From assembly GCA_030280995.1 (NCBI GenBank), contig JASXTE010000008.1, positions 7,295,212-7,359,211 of the forward strand: a stretch of DNA of 64,000 nt, in the 5' to 3' direction. The notes under the pieces are model-generated. The model worked only from the letters and a program-made list of their open reading frames with translations. It had not been told where the DNA came from and did no database searches. Source of the DNA: Hemileia vastatrix (taxonomy: Eukaryota > Basidiomycota > Pucciniomycetes > Pucciniales > Zaghouaniaceae). The translations under genes were made by a program, and so were the position numbers. Numbering within the stretch: the stretch's first letter is position 1; each line of letters opens with the position of its first letter. This document shows, piece by piece, positions 11,901 through 23,252 of this stretch.

Positions 11901-12654
11901 GACCAATCCTAGTTCATTTGAACCATGAGCAAATGCCATAGGATATGATTTAATCAATCTCAAAATATTTTCTTCTTCAATTTTTGAGAGTAGAGGACTG
12001 AAAGAGGCCTTTTGGATTTCATTTTCCAATTCAACCACTTCATTGGTGGTTCTTACACCTTGTAGTTGTTCTTCTCTAGGAGAAATGGCATACACTGAAT
12101 TTTCTCTTACTATTCACTCCTATGGTGAAACAACTGTTTGCAGGATCTAGTTTAATTCCAAATTTTTTCAATAAATCATTTCCAATAATAAACCAATCAC
12201 TAAAATTATTATTATTCATTACTACAAATTCACAAACTGCTCTTACATATCCATTATTATATTTAAAGAATACAGCAGTTTTTTATTTGCCGATTGGATT
12301 TAATATTGAACCAAAACCCCTCCAGTTCTTTGTTTGAACAGGTTCTAGTTTTTCCTTATACTTACTGTCAAATTTCATTAATGTATTAATAGAAACTACA
12401 TTACCTGCAGCCCCAGTGTCAAGAATGGAATTCATTTCTCTTCCACATATAATAAGAGGTGCTCTGATAGGTGTTATTTTGTAAGTATCATGAGATACAT
12501 CTTTAATTATTTCAGCTTCTTCAATGGAAGTTAAAGATGTATCTGTATGAGGTATAGCATCATTCAGGAACATTATATCCTGTTCCAATACAAATATCTC
12601 ATTTTCATCCTCACTGTAAGATATGTTACTTTTACAATCCTCACTGGATTCCAC
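8988..12654 (-). pseudogene. pol: family-1 pro-pol: protease, RT, RNase H, integrase, chromodomain
   Basis: In order from 12654: an acidic linker, protease (SILDTGAAGNVV), RT (DKARLCGDYRALNTYT, later VYIDDILVFSK), RNase H (CTDASFIGLGAAL), the integrase H2C2 finger ending CDSCQKSK, the integrase core (MDFVTGLP, SDRDPKFTS, STAHHPQTDG with a stop just before it), and a C-terminal basic tail (KRRGRPKKKPEE). After a TAA at 9093-9095 the same frame continues RILTKEKGTEYLLRF and KWIPEK, a chromodomain-like ending. In-frame stops break it at 12283, 11433, 11091, 10095, 9765 and 9093, all TAA where I read them. The coding sequence is otherwise well kept, so this is a recently dead copy. Confidence 0.9.
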
Positions 12655-12689
12655 ATTTTCATTTTCATGATTACTTGGTTCAGAATTCT

Positions 12690-13730
12690 TGGAGGTTTCA
12701 ATAACATTTATTCTCTTCTTACACGTGTGACCCTTAACCCAAGGTTCATTACATTTGTAACAAGTGTTATTCTCTTGCTCTTAGGGACAAGGGGAGCTGA
12801 AGGTTTTTTCTTCTCCACTGGTAATTTACTTGTAGTAGGTTTTACCACGTCAACACTTTGTCTGTAATTACTATACTTGGTTTTATACTTGTGGTTTAAT
12901 AATATCTCATTGCATATATTAATGAATCCAGAGGTATCTCTGATGGTTTCAGTTCTAGCCACAATAATGTCTCTAACTGATATAGGCAACTTGTATATTA
13001 TTTTTTCTTTCCACTCTTCATAATCCATTTTTGGATCCATAGCTTTCATGATTTTTATTAAATTCATTAAGAAGACCATGGGTTTATCTCCAGCATTTGG
13101 ATTATATCTGGTCCTTTCATAAAATCTTTGTTGAGTGATTCTTAATTTTGGGCCACCAAATTGCCTTTCAATTAGTGCCTTCCATTCATTCCAGAAGTAT
13201 TTAATTCTCTCACTCAATACAGATTCAAACCATAATAAGGCCACATCTGTAAATAAAGATATTAACTTTGAAGTAATTTCTTCATCAGGTAATTTGTATG
13301 GAAATTTTAAGTTATCAATTCTTTGTATGAATTGCTTCCAATCAGATTTTGAATCTCCGTCAAAAGATGGGTACTGATATAACTTAGGCCAGTTTATTTG
13401 GCTAGTTTTTGCTTCCCTAACCTGAGGAATATTGAGTAATTCACTTACATTAGAAATATGATCATGTATTTCATCTTTTACTGATTTTATATTCTCAGAG
13501 CCTATGACACTATGTTCATTTTCAATCATTGGTTTATTATCAGAGTGTTTCATATAAACTGGTCCTCTTTCCACATAAGAGGTATTATCTTTTATTTTTT
13601 CAGTATTTTTCAAAATTTTAGCTACTTTGATTTCTACTCTTGGTAACCTATCTTTTATTACAGGTACATGAGCTAAGGTATCATTTACATTTGAAAAAGA
13701 CAATTTTATATGTCCCTCTATGGTAGCCAT
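12690..13730 (-). pseudogene. gag: family-1 Gag (capsid and zinc knuckle)
   Basis: A 340-residue frame whose middle (YPSFDGDSKSDWKQFIQRID, later LLWFESVL and WKALIERQF) matches the retrotransposon Gag capsid pattern of packing helices around conserved Trp and Phe. A zinc knuckle follows in another frame near 12720-12765 (CYKCNEPWVKGHTCKK, a Cx2Cx7HxC-like type), so a frameshift near 12790 separates capsid from knuckle. Gag coats the RNA and builds the virus-like particle. Copy G (62392 onward) repeats this region on the plus strand. The upstream 13731-13976 stretch reads as a further coiled-coil part with stops. Confidence 0.8.
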
Positions 13731-13976
13731 AATATTCTGAGAATGTTCAAATTTATGTTCTAAATTTTTAATCTCAGAGTTTAATTTTTTGTTTTCATTG
13801 AGTAATTAATTATTTGAATTCTCAATAATTTTTAACCTATTGGCCGGTGTACTCAATGATTGTGTGAGGTTTAATAATACACTTTCTGTATTATTGTTGA
13901 ACTCTCTATAGAATTCTTCCAATTTTTCTATTCTTAATAATAGTTTACTAATTATTTTTGATTCCATTGGGGTTTC

Positions 13977-14843
13977 TTATAGAAAATATTCAATTTTGTC
14001 TGTTTCCAATTTAGAAGACTCATCATCAGGGTCAAGATTTAATTCATTTGATTCCATTTTTATATTAATAGTATTTTCCTGGTGGTCAATTAAACTATGT
14101 ACATTGTCCTCATTTAAAGACGAGTTTAACATGTTATTTTCAAATGAATAATTTTTTAAATCCTTATCAATTATATCCAATACCTCTCTATCAATTTCAT
14201 TACCTATAAGTAAATCAGTGTTAGGATTATATAATTGATCCTGAGAAGATGGATGACTTACCACGGTCTTATTCTGTTTCCCCTGCCTCTCCTTGGCTTT
14301 CCCCTGTAAGGGTGACTGCTGGATCCTTTTTGAGGAGGGTTGTTGTAGTTTTGGGCATACCAATCCCATTTCCATTTGCTTACTGTAATTTTTTGGTCGT
14401 CCTCTTGGGATGGAGGTGTTGCTATGGAATTTTCGGGTGCCACTGTTGGTGGTTGAGTCTTTATGTCCACTAGAGCATGTTTGACTTCTATGAAACCTTG
14501 AGCTGCTCTCTTTTCCAGATTGTTGATCTGGTACACTATATTGTTGACTCTTATTGTCAAGGTGTTCAGTAGGGTGGATAGGGAGTGAACTTGTTCTTGT
14601 AATGTATTTTTTGATTTCTTTATTGAAACCTGCTTTAAAAGCTTTTCCATTTCCTCCAGAGACATTGGTGGAGTGTTTTTGATTATGGGAGAGTCCTGGC
14701 CCTCCATTTGAATGTCCTGTAACAGGTCTTTCAGCTCTAGGTCTTAAGTTATAAGGTTTTGCCTTATTACTTACAATGTCATTGTTGTCACACATTTTCA
14801 CATGGAATTTAAAAAATTGAAAGTTTAGATATGAAAACTTCAA
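13977..14843 (-). CDS. family-1 N-terminal Gag-like ORF with overlapping second frame
   Basis: A 288-residue open frame starting near the leader. The N-terminus contains KPYNLRPRAE, a motif common at the start of gypsy Gag. The C-terminal 80 residues are acidic. The middle is Ser/Gln/Lys-rich and looks unnatural, while a second frame (14258-14707) over the same bases encodes a convincing coiled coil (EEMEKLLKQV, TLTIRVNNIVYQINNLEKR) and a basic RG-rich end (RGKPRRGRGNRIRPW). The likely native protein is N-terminus, coiled coil, acidic tail, now split by two compensating indels. True overlapping coding cannot be excluded. Confidence 0.55.
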   Translation of the reverse strand: MKFSYLNFQFFKFHVKMCDNNDIVSNKAKPYNLRPRAERPVTGHSNGGPGLSHNQKHSTNVSGGNGKAFKAGFNKEIKKYITRTSSLPIHPTEHLDNKSQQYSVPDQQSGKESSSRFHRSQTCSSGHKDSTTNSGTRKFHSNTSIPRGRPKNYSKQMEMGLVCPKLQQPSSKRIQQSPLQGKAKERQGKQNKTVVSHPSSQDQLYNPNTDLLIGNEIDREVLDIIDKDLKNYSFENNMLNSSLNEDNVHSLIDHQENTINIKMESNELNLDPDDESSKLETDKIEYFL

Positions 14844-15365
14844 AAAGGAGTTTTATCAGTATTTATCAATACCACTAAAGACAATTTTATTGCTTACTTA
14901 TTGGTATGAAGTGAATCTTTAAGAGCCAAAAGTCAAATATGCTTTTTATGTGGTCACTTGATTTAACTGGTCTACAATGTGTAGCCGTGTTTTTATATTT
15001 AAAAGAAAACAACTGTCAGTAAGATTCTTTCTAAATATTTAATGAATATTACAAACCAATAAAAAGAAAAGATTAAGAGTCCTGTTAAAAGAAAACAATT
15101 AATCAGTTTAATTGGTTTATTATCTGCAAAGATCACAAATTTAATTGGTCTATTGACAGACTCCCACTAATAACAATTTTATGTTAAATTAGTGGTAAAA
15201 TTGTTTATTCAATATCACAATTTTATTATATAACAGGTCTTCTTTTTCTGAAATCACTATATCAGTGAACCCAACCTGTTGTAATTATCCAAATATTTCT
15301 ATAGGGATATTATTTACGTGCACCTTCTTTGAAAATTTCACTTACTGGATTATAACAGAATTCTT
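14844..15365 (-). other. family-1 leader between 5' LTR and first ORF
   Basis: AT-rich, no ORF. I see only short AATTGGTYTATT repeats near 15110-15155. Probably the 5' untranslated leader with packaging signals, which cannot be defined by eye. Confidence 0.5.
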
Positions 15366-15382
15366 GAGGAAAGGTCCCCAAT
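15366..15382 (-). promoter_or_regulatory. candidate primer-binding site of copy B
   Basis: On the minus strand the LTR end TGACA is followed by AT and then TGGGGACCTTTCCTC. A site starting TGG directly after the LTR is the usual complement of a tRNA CCA end. I cannot name the tRNA. Copy A is diverged here. Confidence 0.45.
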
Positions 15383-16373
15383 TGTCATGCTAAGATCAAC
15401 TAAATGGAGATGAACTATCTTGAAAAGTCTTTGTCTAGAAGATTTAAATGGTCCTATATAAATACTGTGGTATAAATCCAACAAATAGTAAAATATAATT
15501 CAGAATAAAGGTTTCAGTAATATAATTCTCACTATTCTTATATGTGGCTTACAATCTTTTTAGTTGTTAGAAAAATAGATTCAATAATTTCAGATACTAT
15601 TCAAAAGTCTTATAAAAGTACTAATTGATTTGTATTGTAAATTGTTTGGTTATATTGCATAAATTGAAGTGATAAAGAATGAAGAAAACAAGACCCAAAA
15701 CCTCCTCCTTTTATACACACTAAGTTCCCCAAAAAATCCCGTGATGTACCATCCAATACAATGTTAATGACGCCTCAAACAACTAAAAGACCTCTCCATC
15801 AACACCCCTAGTGACCCATAACATAATTAGACAAGCAACAACCACTAAAATCCTATTAATAATAAGGGAGATCCATCAAAATTAAAGAAAAGATAAAAAG
15901 AGAGTATATGCATGAAAAACAATTATATAAAAGACTAAAGGAGACTTTTTAAGGTTAACTATAGCTTAATAATAAGGGGAATCTACTGTAGAAATGGAGG
16001 GGCTAATCCTGACATTATACTACGTGAAATTCCCATCCAAAAATAACCAATATTGACTGAGAAATCACCCAAAAACTTAAAAAAGAGCGTGAGATGTGGG
16101 GTAACTACATGCAGTCCATGGCAGGCGCTTTCACGGGTAGATCCTTGACTAAATTTAGGCAAATTTAAGCGTGGTGATGAAATAAGGTGCCAAGAGTGAG
16201 GTTATTAATGAAATTAGTGCATATAAACAAGGTCAATGCACTATTAATTAAGCTAGGACACTAAATAATCACCTGTTGCCTATTTTAGTGTGTTTCACCA
16301 CAGTGGGCATAGAATGTGGGGTAATTATAGTGTGAAAAAGCTAACTTTTCTAAAAATGAATCTATTCACACGG
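15383..16373 (-). repeat. family-1 5' LTR of copy B, first part
   Basis: Starts TGTCATGCTAAG and matches 3526-4003 plus 7741-8250. It keeps the unoccupied TAATAATAA site that a MITE (copy A) and the Harbinger-like element (B 3' LTR) each invaded. It breaks at 16373, where copy C begins, and resumes at 38083. Confidence 0.88.
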
Positions 16374-17465
16374 TGTAGACAATCCTATAGTACTAGCTAT
16401 AGGCCTTGACAAAGGGAGTTGGAGAAAAACCAGAGAGAAAATCCCCTGTCCCTTTAGAAAAATAGAGTGAGATTTACTTGCTAAAGTAAGTTGGTTCCTG
16501 TTTTGCTAAAGCCCCTTTTTAACACACTTGACTGCTTGATGAGCCAAGAAAGTAGTACCCAGATAGACTACCAGACCAAAGAACTGAAATATAGAACAAG
16601 TCCACACCAGAGACAGCAAAGATACTTGATGTAGGCTGCAAATCCACACCAGAGACAGCAATAATACTTGCTATAGCTTGCAAGACTATAACAGAGAAAA
16701 CAGTTGCTAAAGTTAAGTTAAATGAAGAACTCACTTGCAACAAACACAGCCAATTGTGGCCAGAAAACAGTGAAAACTGAGTGAGGAACAATGATATCAC
16801 CTCCAGATGGTTGTATGATGATTAAGGTTGCCCCAAACTGTCTTATTCACTATGTACACACAGACCACTAACTAAGAGCCCATGTGCACCCACCAATCTG
16901 GCGCCTGTACCTGCCAAATTGCATAAAAAACCCTCCTGGAGCGCTCCCCAACCTCCTAAAACAGAGGGGGACGGGCCGCCCAACGTCGGAGATGCCGCCT
17001 GAGGCGGCCCGGCCTCCCTGAAGCCAGAAAACCAATAAAAACCACTAATCTTCTTAGAAAAATTAGCTACAACTACTAAAACCTTTAAAACACGGAATTT
17101 CACTATAACAACATTGTGACATGAAATATAGAGAAAAATTAGCTTTATCAAATGGTACTAAGCTCTTAACCCTAAGACTTAAGGTTAGCCCGTAAAACAC
17201 GAAAAACAAAATTAAACAGCAATCTTTTTTAAATGAAAAATGAGGAAATGACCCCTTAAAACTCAGAATATGAAAAATGTCTACACGAAATAAAATATAG
17301 AGAAAAACCAGGGCTATCCAATGATAGTACCCACATACCCGCAGACCCAATATCCACGGAATAAAACCAGAAAAATACCAAATTCCTTAACAGATGTCAA
17401 TTAAGACATGCACAAACAGCGCCAAATCACACAACAAAGGCCCCTGCCAATGTTGGAAGACCACA
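16374..17465 (-). repeat. family-2 3' LTR of copy C (1,092 bp)
   Basis: Runs from TGTAGACAATCC to GGAAGACCACA, so read on the minus strand it is TGTGGTC...GACTACA-like with matching short inverted ends. It matches 36998-38082, 47191-48282 and 61459-62391. It contains a 42-bp direct repeat (CCACACCAGAGACAGCAA at about 16602 and 16648) and two copies of an ATATAGAGAAAAA block near 17130 and 17295. Confidence 0.9.
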
Positions 17466-17484
17466 TCCTCCCTCCAATTGAGAA

Positions 17485-18154
17485 TGTCTGCATTCTTTCT
17501 TCATCCACCCACCATGTTTAACCTCCTTTCCAAATCTGCCTCTGAAATGGGCCCCTGCCAATACTGCATCAACAATAATTTAATCTGCGCCATGACACCA
17601 CCTGTCCATCCATACAGAACTTCCTGCGATGTCTGCCAATCTAGAAAGAAGTCCTGCTACAGACCTGGTCTATTATCCTCCGCAACAGCTTCACCTCCAC
17701 CTCAACCTGGTCCATCTTCTTCTAGAACAAAAAGATCTAGGCTATCCATCTTGATTCCCAGATTAATCAAAAAGCTCCACCCTTCCCAGAAGAGTGCCAC
17801 AACCCATAAAACAACTAGTTCCCCCATCCCTGGTCCATCTGATGGTAAAGAACATTCATTCCTTCCTTCAACTTTAAAACTGATAACTTCTCAGTTCCTC
17901 CCTCTTCTGATAGTGATGATAACAATGTAGGATCCATTGCACCACCAACACCAACACACTTGCCCACTATCAAGGCCAAGTTCCAACAACACACATCTCA
18001 ACAGAACCAACTTCTGCTTCACTACTTCCAATCCACTCCTGCTAGAGATCCACAGGACATTGAGAACAGAAGACACCTCATTCACCAGTTCAAGGCTAAT
18101 TCTGAACACTTAATTTCCTCTCTTGATTCACTCTGTAATTCCACTAGCACTTGA
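17485..18154 (+). pseudogene. accessory ORF 1 of family 2, Zn2Cys6-like, antisense to gag-pol
   Basis: Starts 20 bp outside the 3' LTR, reading away from it. Residues about 25-60 carry six Cys with spacing CX2CX6CX12CX2CX6C (17556-17661; second half CDVCQSRKKSC), which fits the fungal Gal4-type binuclear zinc cluster (CX2CX6CX5-12CX2CX6-8C). A Ser/Pro-rich basic linker follows (PGPSSSRTKRSRLS). After one frameshift near 17880, an acidic stretch (SDSDDNN) leads to a helical end with FQQHTSQQNQLLLHYFQS and FKANSEHLISSLDSL, stop at 18152. Zn2Cys6 proteins are sequence-specific DNA-binding regulators. A role in controlling the element is inference. The LTR could supply its promoter. Confidence 0.65.
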
Positions 18155-18204
18155 GTTTGATTCAGAAAAGAAAAATTGACCACACCCTCTATAGGATGTA
18201 ACCA

Positions 18205-18790
18205 CAAACAACCCTCAGTTTTAAGTCTTGGGGGACCATCCTCATTTTATAGTCTTGGGGGACTCAAAAACCCTCAGTTTAAAGTCTTGGGGGACTCAAA
18301 AACCTAAATCATAAACCCAAAACCAGAGATCAACCACATTAAGACACAGAGAAAAAACTAACATTCTGGGGTAATTGTAAATAGAGCTTCCAGCCCATCA
18401 ATTACCCCCAAACTTGCCTTTGCTAAATTCGGAGGCTCCCCCTGTGGATACCCTCCACCAATCTTTCAAAACCAACTCCAACAACAAAACCCTTTTTCCT
18501 AAGTTTATAGTCTTGGGGGACTAAACCAACAAAAATCCTCAGTTTAAAGTCTTGGGAGACTAACACAGTGTTCAGTTTAAAGTCTTGACAGACTAGCCTT
18601 GATAAAATATTGAAACCAGTCAGTTTAAAGTCTTGGAGGACTAACAGAAACCAGATTTCAGTGTAAAGTCTTGATGGACTGGTCTTGATACCATAGATTT
18701 TTCAGTTTAGAGTTTGATGGACTCACTTGATAACATAGCTTTTTCAGTTTAGAGTCTTGATGGACTTACAGAATTTTGCATAAAATGGAC
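18205..18790 (+). repeat. array of about ten 22-nt mini-hairpin repeats
   Basis: Degenerate copies of CAGTTTAAAGTCTTGGGGGACT start at 18216, 18275, 18540, 18573, 18621, 18659, 18703 and 18745, with partial ones near 18250 and 18502. Each has a conserved CAGTTTA and then a 4-bp stem (AGTC/GACT) closing a 5-6-nt loop. Spacing is irregular. It lies upstream of accessory ORF 2 and includes one larger hairpin at 18368-18408. Related copies with a different stem sequence occur elsewhere in family 2. Confidence 0.75.
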
Positions 18791-18917
18791 GCAGCCAATT
18801 TCATGCAGCACACCTCTACAGCCAACCTGCTGAGCTTTCCCCTTCACTTCATCATCTACCCATCACTGACAAAAATCTCCTTCTATCCCTTTTCATCATC
18901 TTTTCTCACCACAGATC

Positions 18918-20468
18918 ATGGCTGGATCTCCTGATGTTAACCCTTCTACTCTCCCTTGCTTCACTACTCCCAAGGACTATGCCTGCAAACAGTGCATCCA
19001 CATGTGCAGAACTTGCACATTCACTCTTCCAAATCCTGAATCCAAATTCTACAACAGGGCTTGTGACTCTTGCTATTTCAAAAAGAAAAGATGTGATAGA
19101 GACTCCAACTACCCTATTCCTCCACCTTCTCCTTCTCACAAATACATCTCCAGATCTCCTACCAGATCCCCAGAGCTTGGTCCTTCCTCTTCCTCTCTGT
19201 CTTCTGCTCCTTCCAGAAGATCCAGAAGCTCAGCTTCCGCACTCTTCCCAAAAGACCAGCCTTAGCCTCACAAGAAACTTCTTTTATCTCCGCCAAATTA
19301 GATCCAAAAGCATCAAGATCAACTCCCAGGCTTCTAGACCGCGTCCAGGCGGCCTGCCCGCCTCATCAAACAGTGAAAATCAGGGCCAAAACCTCCAAAA
19401 ACGGCCAGAAAACAGCCAAATTCATCCAGACAACAACAACAACTCAACCCAACTACCTCCTACTGCTCCGAGAGCAATGCAATCCACCCTTCCAAAGTCC
19501 AAAAGCACCAAAATTTACCAGATTTCTAAGAGACCTGCCAGAGAACCCCAAGAAGAAACCAGAACACCACACACTGCTCCACAACAACAAATTCGTCCCC
19601 AACTAAGACAAAGAAACTACACCTCTCCTCTGTCAGCCAACTATTCTTCTGACAGTTCCATCTCTTCAAAAGCTCTATCCAGAAGAGATCAATCTGCTTC
19701 CAAATCCCCCTCTCCTGCTACATCCTTTAAAAACCCTGGTACTCCATCACCAGCACCTCCTCCAGCTGATTACAACAGAAATAACAACCACAACAACAAC
19801 AACAATCCCACTGCTCCAAATAGGCCCCAGGAACATCAGCCTCCTAGTTCACCTTCTCAAAATTATTCAGAGGAAAACCATGAGAACCCATATCTTTCCC
19901 TAATTGATCCACCCACTATGACCATTACAAAATTGTCAGAGATCCAAATTCCAGCTGCTTACAAATTTGATGAGCTTCCAATATGTAAGTACCAAATTAA
20001 TTATCCCATTTCTTCAACAAAAATAATTACTGATCCAATTCTTCTTGTCTAGTTGACACCCCTCCTCCTGAATCTATTATTGGAGTTGGCCAGCCTCTTG
20101 AAACTTCTTTGACCCTGGATTATGGAGACATGAAGAAACACCTAAGCACCATGTGTTCCAACATGCTAAAAGCCTTTGCCCTCCATGGACCTTTGAATGA
20201 CTTTGAAAAATCCCTGAGAAAGCGCCTGTTGGACAACCACTGGAAAATGTGTAGGATCATTAAACACACCCTTCAGCACTCCATTCCTGCCTCTTCTTCT
20301 TCCTCCTCTGAACTTCCCTCTAATCCAATTCCTTATCATTAAAATCCCTATAATCTCTCCAGCAGGATGCACTTCAAAGAAGACAGTGCTTCCCACAATC
20401 CCAATAAAAAACAAAAACGTCATCACAATCCAGACCAGCCTCCAGAAGATTCATCATCCAGACAATGA
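18918..20468 (+). pseudogene. accessory ORF 2 of family 2, Zn2Cys6-like, spliced, antisense to gag-pol
   Basis: ATG at 18918. Residues about 22-58 hold CX2CX6CX15CX2CX6C (18981-19092; ends ACDSCYFKKKRCD), a Gal4-type cluster with a slightly long middle loop. A Ser/Pro-rich region follows, then (after a frameshift near 19262) a long Asn/Gln/Pro-rich region. An intron at 19985-20052 (GTAAGT...TTGTCTAG, 68 bp) keeps the frame into FDTPPPESII and a helical domain (DYGDMKKHLSTMCSNMLKAF). A TAA at 20340 is read as Tyr in copy D, and the frame then continues to a basic tail (NKKQKRHHNPDQ), stop at 20466. The protein and its intron are conserved in D on the strand opposite to pol. Function unknown; DNA binding inferred from the cluster. 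Confidence 0.68.
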
Positions 20469-20559
20469 GCTCCTGCAAAAAGACTAGAACATAATAATAA
20501 TATAAAATAATTAATAAAAAATAATTTCAGAATTTTTTTTTTTGTTTTGTATCTACTAA

Positions 20560-20930
20560 TATGCTAAAATTAAAAATTAATAAATGAAATGAAATGAAAT
20601 AACATAAATGAAATAAAAGAAAATATAAAAAATAATACAAATGGTATCCCCCAGCCGATTGATGAGCTGATCCCCTGATACCTTACCCACATCCAAGTGC
20701 ACCTTGATGTGGATACACAATTAAATATTTTAAATGATTAACAGAAAAAAAATCAAAATATTTAGAAATTCAGAAGATAATAAAAAATGATGAAACACAG
20801 AAACACATGAAATAAATAATAAATAAAACAGAAAATAGCATTTCCCGGCCAATTGATGAGCCTTTCCCCACCAATGCTTGCACACATCCAGGTGACTCTG
20901 ATGTAGTAACACCCTATATTTTTGATTTTA
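20560..20930. other. two paralogous long stem-loops in the family-2 accessory region
   Basis: Two blocks (about 20642-20720 and 20836-20912). The first is closed by GGTATC/GATACC and the second by GCATT/AATGC around a shared core ATTGATGAGC. Each is followed by a smaller hairpin built on CACATCCA/GATGTRG. The rest is A-rich, and TGAAATGAAA-type repeats surround them. Copy D has both (55720-55790, 55915-55985). No coding potential. Confidence 0.6.
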
Positions 20931-21184
20931 TAATTTTAAACAGCCCCCATAAAATAATTAAAAGAAAAAAAAGAGAAAAAAAGAAAAAATCTAAAACTGC
21001 TATCTAGAAATAACATAACTGCAAAATCAAAGAAAGTCCAGCCCCATAGATGGTCCAATAAGGGAAAGTCCGGTCCATAGAAATGATCACTGGGTGGGCT
21101 CCCTCCAAAAAATAAAAATGATGGGAGACCACCAGTGATCCACCACCAACCCAGAAAAACCAAAGATAAAGAAGCCAGTCCCAA

Positions 21185-21721
21185 ACCAGTTTAAAGTCAT
21201 AGTGGACTTTAAACCTGAATAATAAACAACAGAACTAGAATTCAACTAGGAAAAAAAAAGACTTGAAACAGACATTCTGGGGTAACTGTTCTACAGAGCA
21301 GCCAGCTCATCAGTTACCCCCACACTTTACAAAATAAAATCTAGAAGCCCCCCCCAGGGTACCTTCTAACAAAAACACAACATCCAACACAAAAAAACCA
21401 AAACCAATAAGAGTGAAGAGTCCAGCAGTTGAAAACCCAAGGAAATTCCAGTTTAAAGTCATAGAGGACTAAAACCTGTGAAAAGAAACCAATACTAGGT
21501 TTCAACCAAATTAAGAAATAGGGTTGGAAACAGACAATCTGGGGTAACTGTTGATAAAGAAGCCAGCCCATCAGTCACCCCTACACTTGCCAAGATTGAA
21601 TCTAGAAGCCCCACCCATGGGTACCTTCTAACAAAAAGTTTCCACACAAAAGCTGCTCTGCAACACCACAAAAATTCCAAAACAAAAAAAGAACGTTCCA
21701 TAGTTTATCCTCATTGCGGAG
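21185..21721. other. family-2 post-pol region with hairpins and repeats
   Basis: Two units of about 260 bp, each with a CAGTTTAAAGTCATAG mini-hairpin (21187, 21449), a large hairpin closed by GGGGTAACTG/CAGTTACCCC (21279-21320, 21541-21581), and then CTAGAAGCCCC..GGGTACCTTCTAAC. A third hairpin is at 18368-18408. The D copies are at 55033-55073 and 55295-55336. No ORF. It lies directly after the pol stop, so it may act on the element RNA. Confidence 0.7.
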
Positions 21722-23252
21722 TCAATCTTCTTCATGCCTAGTGCCTCTGGGATAAAACCTCTTCACTTGCTCTGCAGCCACCCTCTTTTTCAAGACTGCA
21801 CCATCCAACTCTTCCAAAACATAAGAACCTCCAGACGCCTGAGATCTGACTCTGTAAGGTCCATTTCATCTGTCAGCAAACATTTTCCCCCACTGACTCT
21901 CCAAACTTCTATTATACACCAAAACCAAACAACCAGGTTTCAAGGGATTCCTGAATCTATGAGCCAACTTCTTGTCCCAGTACCTGACTGATTGATTCCT
22001 AATCTTCATCATTCTAGAGTATGCCTTCTCTTGACATTCCTCTCTACATTCCAACTGTTGTATCCCGGCACAGAGCAATTCTTCTGTTGAGTGCACGTAA
22101 TCCCAATCAATTCCAAGATAAGAGACAGCTTCCAAGTCCACTGGTAGAACAGCTTTCTGACCAAACATAAACTTATAAGGAGAATAGCCAGTTTTCCTCT
22201 TCACAGTGACCCTATCAGCAAATAACACCAAGGGTAAATAATGCCTCCACTTTTCAGCACTATCTCCACACATCTTCACCAAAGCATTCTTGATAACTTG
22301 ATGGCCTCTTTCAACCATGCCTTCAGCTTCAGGATAATAAGGTATAGCCACTCTAACCCTAAAACCAACACTAGCCAAAGCTTCTTTAAATTCGGCACCA
22401 AACTCTGGCCCACCATCAACAGTGACCAACTTCATCAACCCATACCTATAAATCCACTCCTTCTTCAAAAACTCTGCCACATTCTTGGCAGTCAAATTAA
22501 CCAGAGGCACTGCCTCAACCCAACCAGACAAATCATCCCTAGCAACAATCAAGTATTTATACCTGCCCTCTTTAATATGGACAGCATCCAGACTGACCCT
22601 TCCAAAAACAGTTGATTCACCAGTAGCACGGCCGACCTCTTTAGGTTTCAAGTGACTTCTTCTTTGACATTCTTCACAAGATTGAACCCAACCCTGCACA
22701 GCCAACTTCATGCCTGGCCACCAAAATCTGTCTGCTACTCTTCTATAAGTCTCCCCAAAGCCTCTATGACCAAGGTCTTAATGCAAAGACTTCAAAACCA
22801 ATTCTTGACACTTCTTCTGAGTCACCACCACTTGAGGATTTGGATGTCTCCTCCTCATCAACCGCCTTCCTGACACATAAAATCCAGGACTCTTCTTCTT
22901 GATTGCCAACCAAGTATCATCATCACAACTATCTGGCCTCTCCAAGGTCAACAGATATTCCACCAAAATAAAATAAAACCCAGACTGACCCCAGGTCTCA
23001 TCTTCAAAATCCAACAAAACAACATCCAAGGGTACAATTCTGTCATCAAAATCACCAGTGTGAACATGAGCCAATTGAGCAGCCCAACCAGGACACCAAT
23101 CCTTAAATTTTGGCACGTCCTTCTCTTTCCACTGAACCTTGTGAGAATCCAGTTCACTAACAAAAACACCCTTTTCCAATTTTGCGCTGTCCCAAACTAC
23201 AACTCCATCTTCATCAACAAAAACATCCTGATCACCAGACTCAAGATCAGAT
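21722..23252 (-). pseudogene. pol: family-2 pol C-terminal part: pre-integrase domain and integrase
   Basis: From 23252: an acidic linker, a conserved region (LLDFEDETWGQSGF, LMRRRHPNPQVVV), an in-frame TAA at 22778-22780, the zinc finger (LGHRGFGET, CEECQ), and the integrase core with its Asp/Asp/Glu in DAVHIKEG, VDGGPEFG and YYPEAEGMVERGHQ. TGA at 21866 replaces the Trp of ADRWNGPYRV. The frame then resumes to RGTRHEED and the stop at 21722. The start of this segment joins RNase H at 31839 once F is removed. Confidence 0.85.

Noticed and set aside
16843..17350. Hydrophobic ORFs inside the family-2 LTRs
   Set aside because: They recur in every LTR copy with frame breaks and overlap non-coding LTR sequence; no signal or domain pattern.
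18205..18790. CRISPR-like array of short repeats
   Set aside because: Spacing is irregular, repeats are degenerate, the context is a eukaryotic retrotransposon, and no cas gene is present.
20640..20720. Hammerhead ribozyme (TGATGAG core)
   Set aside because: The second conserved core (GAAA after stem II) is not present and the strand order does not fit.
22241..22873. Plus-strand ORFs opposite family-2 integrase
   Set aside because: Shadow frames of pol; the same shadows recur in D (54100-54378) only because pol is conserved.
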